A stretch of 64,000 bases of DNA, taken from positions 124,001 through 188,000 of the forward strand of contig MU385897.1 of the NCBI GenBank assembly GCA_022497145.1. The letters are read 5' to 3'. The DNA comes from Rostrohypoxylon terebratum. Its lineage: Eukaryota > Ascomycota > Sordariomycetes > Xylariales > Hypoxylaceae. The position numbers and the translations under genes were made by a program. A model generated the notes under the pieces. That model did no database searches, had not been told where the DNA came from, and was given only the letters and a program-made list of their open reading frames with translations. Shown in pieces: positions 58,601 through 64,000 of the stretch. The number at the start of each line of letters is the position of its first letter. Position 1 is the stretch's first letter.

Positions 58601-59962
58601 TCTACTAGTAATATGTAATATCAGATCAAACGATTTCCACGTGATATCTACCAAATTTCTTCAAAGTCGTCCATTCTGTAAATGGCGGCGATTAATATCT
58701 TCGGCGAGAAGAGAATGCATTACTACAAATCTTCAAGGTTCTGCGTAAGGAGTTAGGAATTCAGTTTTTATTATTAAAAGTAATGTCCATTATCATCATT
58801 CTTCCCGTAGCTGCGCAAACAGCAGGGTGATGCATTCTCATGCGCATTTCGCAAGTCGTCAGTTAGATTGAGCCTCGTCGGCAAAATCTTTTCTACTTTT
58901 GGTTATTATTGTAGTGTATCAATATTAAAGACGATGATCCATGGTTAGTGTATTCACTCTTCGCGATCTAGATGACGATCTTCGTCTCTGTCAACTTAAT
59001 AAAGATAGCGTGGCCGTGGGGGAGATGTTGGACAGTCGAGCGATATTTGACCTACTAGCAGCTAGCTGTTGGTCGCGTTGCTTCGTCTACCTAGTCATCG
59101 TGCCCAGGTACCTTGGCAAATTCCGATGAGGCGGTAGCTGGATTTTCTGTCAACATGGCACGGACTCTCATACGTATTATATACATAGTTATACAAATAC
59201 GAATTCTGGCATTCTATCGTCTAGGTTCGCGCGTGGGATTTGACGAGAGAAAGAAAACACACATAGTAGTATTGTACCTAGTACTCAGGAGTCAGGACAG
59301 ACTCAAGTCTCAGGCACCAGGCACTATCACAGTTCGGAAAAGTACCCGGCAACGGTAACCCTTAACGATGCTTGCCAAGGCTCATACAACGTATGCGGTA
59401 AGTTGGAATTTTGGAAAATCGATATGGTTGGATGGGGTTGAAATTGACGATGGGAGAGTAGTATTCGTGCCTGCAGCTGATTTCCCCCTTTGGTATATTT
59501 CCCCTTTTCATATGCTGCCCCTAATGTGTGAAAAAGGAAGCCGTCGCAACGCCGTCGTTCTAAAGTCTGCCTTTTGAAATTTCGCGTGGACGAATTTGGT
59601 CAGCTTGACCCGCTCTCGCGTGTACACTCCGCTGAGCACACTAATACTAGTAGAGTTATCCAATCCATTGGAGCCAAGATCGCGTTTTTCTCGCTATCTG
59701 CCAGTCATCTGCAGTAAGCGGGCTCTGTCCCTATTATTGCCTATCACTGGCATTCTCTATGATGCCTTGTAAAACCTAGCACTGCTTGACGCTTGACATT
59801 TTGACATGGCCACAAAAAAACACGCACATGCTTTTGCATTGCATAAGCATTCTGCAAAGTACTACGTAGTACTCTGTACCCCTCTGTACATGTGTTGGTG
59901 TTTGTCTCATGAATGATATCGGAGCCCCCCCCTGTTTAGGATCGTAGGGCGAACGAACCCTC

Positions 59963-60007
59963 ACAAAAAAGTAAAGCAAAAAAAAAACAAAACAAAAAAA
60001 AAAACAA
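59963..60007. repeat. A-rich simple sequence
   Basis: A run of A interrupted by single G, T or C (AAAAAACAAAACAAA type). It is low-complexity only. Confidence 0.75.
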
Positions 60008-60675
60008 ATAGTGTGGAAAATCCAGCGGTCATCTTAAGGTGTCACAGTGCAGTTGAAAAGAGTAAGGAGAATCGACATGGATGTCGAATGTCGAGTGCGA
60101 GCGATCAAGGTTCTCTCTTGATATGCATGGCGAAAACGTGGAGGGAGGATTGCCCGCGAACCTCGGAAATCCTTCTAGGTGGACTTTTACTGTATGTGGA
60201 CTTTTAGGGTGGATCGTGAATCGCTAGCTGGACCAGGCTTCAATGAGCTTATATGGAATCTGGATGCATCTATGGATGTAATATGCACTGATCGTATTAG
60301 TAGTACTTCGAATTCGTACTTTTAGCACGCGTAACTTGTAAGATGTCGGAAAAAGAGATGCCTACATTGTCAATATATCAGTATTGTAAGCAAACTTTGC
60401 TAAATTAACTCCTCTAAGGTGAAAACATAATATAATCTGTCTAATACAGTTTGTATATAAGTGTATTATATGGTCCCATACAGAGAGATCAGGCCAGAGT
60501 CAAGCATTATACTACTTATTAAGTCCTAGTATGCGTACTTAAATCCTATGAAAATGGGATGACAGCGGTAAGTGCCTATGGCATATGGCCCTATACCCCT
60601 GAGATTCGCAACTTGGTCTCGGTGTTGGATCCAAACAAAGCTGTTGGGATCTACTGCAGTCTGCATCTGATGCAT

Positions 60676-60960
60676 AGGTATTAGTACTGGCTACGCAAAG
60701 CTCGCCGTCGTACCCTAACGGGTACTGCGCTTTAATTAGGAAAATTGCAGGTAATTAGCAAAGTACCTTTCTAAGAAAATCCTTAGAAATATACAAGCAA
60801 GCTACTTGCTAAAACTCTCTACTGTTAAGACAATACTTAAGATTATTAGAAAAATGCTAGTATTATTAAGTATTTTGCTAATCACCTGCAATTTTGCTAA
60901 TTAAAGCGCAGTACCCGTTAGGGTACGACGGCGAGCTTTGCGTAGCCAGTACTAATACCT
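60676..60960. mobile_element. MITE-like element with 90-bp terminal inverted repeats
   Basis: A 285-bp unit whose first and last 90 bases are inverted copies of each other with only three mismatches. Outer ends read (T)AGGTATTAGTACTGGCTA and its mirror TAGCCAGTACTAATACCT(A). TA lies at each edge (60675-60676 and 60960-60961), as expected for TA-targeting Tc1/mariner/pogo-type elements. The central 105 bp is AT-rich and encodes nothing. The arms contain a GC-richer core that includes the small palindrome GTACCCTAACGGGTAC. No transposase is present in the window, so it would be non-autonomous. The structure is certain; the class is inferred. Confidence 0.8.
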
Positions 60961-62476
60961 AGGAATGGATAGTAGGTAGGCTGCTGGAAGCTGGGAGCTA
61001 GGCGACAGATTGACTTGCAGTAGAGAGGTAGAATAGTGCCTAGGTAGAGATAGGAGTCAATATATCCTGCTACTGGCCCCAAACATAGGTACCTAGAAGT
61101 AAGTATGTATGGAGGAGACTTGCGCTGTTCCATTTAGCTGGGACTCTTAAGATGTGATGTTCTTTGTCACATAGAAAAAGACCGATCATGATGATGTATT
61201 ATTATGATAATGTCAATAATAATACTACATAGTAGTACCTACTTATTACTCATTGATTTATTCATTTTTTATTAAATAAAAGGTAGAATAAATAAAAAAG
61301 GGTGACGGTTCCCCGTACACTACTAGGTAGGTACCTACCTAGAAGTAGGTAATACATAATCTTAAGTATCATCATATTGATAAATACTTGCGGCGTGGGC
61401 TGCGTGGTCCTTATTCTGCGCCAGATTCAACGGGTGCTCAGTTAAATCAAGTATACAAGTACATCCAGTACATCAACCATACTGCCAACATAACGTGCCA
61501 GGTGGTACATAATGTGGTACGTCTCGTCTGACCCAATTTAGCCTTAACCAAAATAGGTAACCGTGATGTTCTGATAGGAAGGGACCAGACAACCAGAGAG
61601 ACTAAAAACACCCTTGTACTCCCTTTACTATGTACGCGTGACATCCCTGCAACAAGGTTGATGCACCCCCTGCTTATCCCCTGCTTCACAGGGTTTAACC
61701 CACAATTATCCCACTGGGCTTCGCTGCTTCCAGTGCCACTGATTTGAGGTGCTTGAGTGCTCTTGTAAAAAAGGTGACTATCATTGTCGAACCTTTTTTT
61801 TTTCTTAATGGTGCACGTTCCTGGAATAATAAACAGGCACTACCCCAAATCTCATTTCACCCCCTAAAACTTGATCGCCGTCTTCCCGAAAATGCTGAAC
61901 ACGTTTAACCAGCTGCAAGTTCGTTCAGTCAACACCAATGTCCTCGCGCGACAAGAATGATGAACTGGGTATCGTGACGACAGTTTCCTCTAGTATATGC
62001 GACGTATGACGTTGATTCACGGCCTTATCGTACACGGCCTATCAAGGTTGCGAAGTCGACGCTAAAAAGAAGTTGAAGGGCGGAAATTGAGGGTGAAGGT
62101 TGTAGGGCGACCCGACACGACGGCATCTGTTTTGGTGTTTGGTTTTTATTTTACCCTCTACCCTACATCTACATCTACATCCACAATTCACTTCTACTAC
62201 AAACATCTCATTTACCTTGGGCATTCTACATTCTGCATTCCGCACTCTAACTTTCTACATTCTCTACATCTTCACCGAGGCAACCGTTCTTTTTCTTCTT
62301 TTCGTTACTAACACAATCATACCACCCCCACAAGCTTTGACGCTGTAAATTTCCTGCCATTCCTTCCGAGACATTTTAGATCAATAACCTGGCACACTTT
62401 CTTTTTTTAAACCGGTTTGACCTTTGCATATAACCCAACATACCCCGAAGGTTGGTACCTCCCCGACGTCGTCATT
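60961..62476. other. Gene desert, right part, and kinesin promoter
   Basis: No gene seen. AT-rich around 61190-61285, a GGTAGGTACCTACC palindromic cluster at about 61325-61341, and a CT-rich run with CTACAT repeats (about 62157-62182) that looks like the kinesin promoter or 5' leader. Confidence 0.5.
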
Positions 62477-64000
62477 ATGACAACGTCGCCGCCGACATCG
62501 CCAGGCTTACCACGTCCGATGAGCGCCATGGTGAAGCCGGCACCAAGAAGTAACAGTCGTCTTAGTATGACGAGTAAGACGGGTGGAGCTGGTGGAAGTA
62601 GAGGATCAGATGAAGATGGCGGACGCACTGCCGTCAAAGTTGGTAAGCATACGCTCTATTTCATTCCTGTATATCCTCATAAATTTAATAACCTTGAATA
62701 ATCGTTAATCGCAAAACTAACAATCAACTTGTAGCCGTTCGTGTACGACCTGCTCTTAAGCCGACAGATCCCGGCTTTGAGTTAATACCGCAACGATTTC
62801 AACGGTCGATGGTCCAAACAACTTCTAACACAGGTATTGCCATTGAGTCGCCCCAAGGGAAGAAGTTGTTCGTTTTTGATCGCGTATTTGGTTCCGATGT
62901 CACCCAAGAAGGAGTGTGGGAATATCTTTCGGACAGTGTCAATGCCTTTTTACAAGGTTATAATGTCTCCCTTCTTGCCTACGGCCAATCCGGCGCAGGC
63001 AAATCTTACACAATGGGAACATCCGGACCTGCAGAACAAGGGAATACCGAAGTGATGGGTAAGTCGCTGTTCCATGGACATTCATAACTGTCGTATGATA
63101 AGTTCTGGAGCTAGATTGTTAACGCATATCAGGTGTGATCCCAAGAGCTGCGATGGCTTTATTTGAAAAGCTGGATGGACCTACACGAACCTCCAACCGC
63201 AACTCCATGTCCCAATTAAAGACGCCGGCTCGTTATTCCGTCCAATCGCCCACACCAAAGGTCGACAAGAACTGGACCTTGAAGGCTACATACGTCGAGA
63301 TCTACAACGAGCAATTACGCGACTTGCTCGTGCCAGACCATCTCTCGCCGTCGGAACGAAGCAATGTGACCATCCGGGAAGATACGAAGGGCAACATCCT
63401 TCTCACTGGTTTGCAGCAAGTTGATATCAACTCTGTAGATGACTTGATGAATGCGCTGAACTTTGGTTCGACAATTCGACAAACTGATGCGACAGCCATC
63501 AACGCCAAGTCTTCCCGATCGCATGCCGTTTTTAGTCTTAATCTCGTGCAGCGCAAAAGCAAGGCGCAAAGCGCTCAAGGAGCGAACAAGAGATTTTCTG
63601 TTCCTCTAGAGGCAATGACGGGCACCGATACTTATGTCACGACTGATAGCAAATTGCACTTTGTCGATTTGGCTGGTAGTGAACGTTTGAAAAATACCGG
63701 CGCACAGGGAGAGCGGGCCCGCGAAGGTATCTCGATCAACGCTGGTCTTGCCGCTTTAGGCAAAGTCATATCTCAACTTTCCTCTAGACAAGCGGGATCT
63801 CACGTCTCCTACCGCGATTCTCGATTAACGAGACTCCTTCAGGATTCGCTAGGCGGTAATGCTATAACGTACATGATCGCCTGTGTGACTCCTGCGGAAT
63901 TTCATCTTAGCGAGACCCTCAATACCGTACAGTACGCACAGAGAGCCCGTGCGATTCAAAGCAAGCCCAGGATCCAGCAGGTAGAGGAAGGTGATAAGCA
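62477..64000 (+). CDS. Kinesin motor protein, kinesin-4-like (3' end outside window)
   Basis: N-terminal kinesin motor, a plus-strand gene truncated by the window end. Exons 62477-62642, 62735-63058 and 63133-beyond 64000 join in frame (92- and 74-bp introns). After a Ser/Pro-rich head of about 55 residues the motor begins at VAVRVRPALK. It has the P-loop GQSGAGKSYTMG (about 139), the switch I block NAKSSRSHAVFSL, the switch II block DLAGSERLKNTG and the closing SLGGNAITYMIACVTPAE. The TAEQ-like loop GPAEQGNTEVMGVIPRA and the following RDSRLTRLLQDS match the kinesin-4 (KIF4/KIF21) branch best. A Ser/Thr insertion of about 30 residues lies between FEKLDGP and NWTLKATYVEIYNEQL. It moves on microtubules using ATP; the cargo is unknown. 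Confidence 0.92.

Larger units (their letters stand above)
54867..60675. other. Gene desert, left part
   Basis: Nearly 6 kb with no recognisable gene. It carries a 27-bp poly-A run, a 10-bp tandem repeat, short tandems of TATACGCTCC (55731-55755) and AAATGCCCC (about 55480-55508), and a 16-bp perfect palindrome AGTACTACGTAGTACT at 59858-59873. Open frames such as 56824-57018 and 59368-59577 have ATG starts but no domain or family features that I can support. Confidence 0.5.

Noticed and set aside
60700..60735. GC-rich arm of the inverted repeat considered as a tRNA-like gene
   Set aside because: No cloverleaf, A box or B box; the sequence is fully explained as a terminal repeat arm.

Overview
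The window is a piece of a filamentous ascomycete genome (Pezizomycotina, most likely Sordariomycetes). Reasons: genes on both strands carry short spliceosomal introns (about 45-145 bp, GT...AG); intergenic regions are long; and the families are typical of moulds: a Zn(II)2Cys6 regulator with a fungal-specific middle domain, a Met4/CYS-3-type bZIP, a BLI-3-like flavin protein, a fucose-lectin-like membrane protein and a CE3 esterase. I see no bacterial operons, CRISPR array, tRNA, rRNA or intact transposase gene. Exon boundaries were worked out by hand from splice sites and reading frame, so each is a model.

Layout. 1-9 kb: ribonucleotide reductase large subunit RNR1 (-), with MluI-box-like sites upstream, a TatD-type metal-dependent hydrolase (+) and the kinetochore protein Chl4/CENP-N (-). 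8.6-15.8 kb: a 3.2-kb spacer, a bZIP regulator split by an unusually long intron (852 bp), and a small conserved, probably mitochondrial protein. 15.8-19.1 kb: a FAD-dependent oxidoreductase interrupted by an in-frame TAG, and a CE3-type esterase whose GDS micro-exon does not join in frame; two neighbouring accessory genes therefore both look damaged. 19.1-29.8 kb: a 4-kb gene-poor stretch, a small unknown protein, a membrane-anchored pirin, a BLI-3-like protein and a single-pass lectin-like protein. 29.8-42.7 kb: another gene-poor stretch, an unknown small protein, a protein with a WHxD...H pattern (DUF1826/dioxygenase-like), an HNH-nuclease-like protein with a duplicated tail, an unknown protein, the Zn(II)2Cys6 regulator and a PPxY protein. 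42.7-55 kb: a Ser/Thr-rich single-pass protein, an SGNH hydrolase with a membrane anchor, a secreted EGF-plus-propeller protein, a BTB protein with FG-like motifs, and Eme1, the Mus81 partner. 55-62.5 kb: a 7.6-kb gene desert containing a 285-bp MITE-like element with 90-bp terminal inverted repeats flanked by TA. 62.5-64 kb: the motor domain of a kinesin-4-like protein that runs off the window.

The genes form no obvious single pathway. Housekeeping genome-maintenance genes (RNR1, CHL4, EME1, kinesin) alternate with accessory secreted, membrane and redox genes. The strongest unexplained items are the MITE, the two disrupted accessory genes, the bZIP intron with a possible internal start, and a short CCTAGG/TACCTA-type motif scattered through the spacers.
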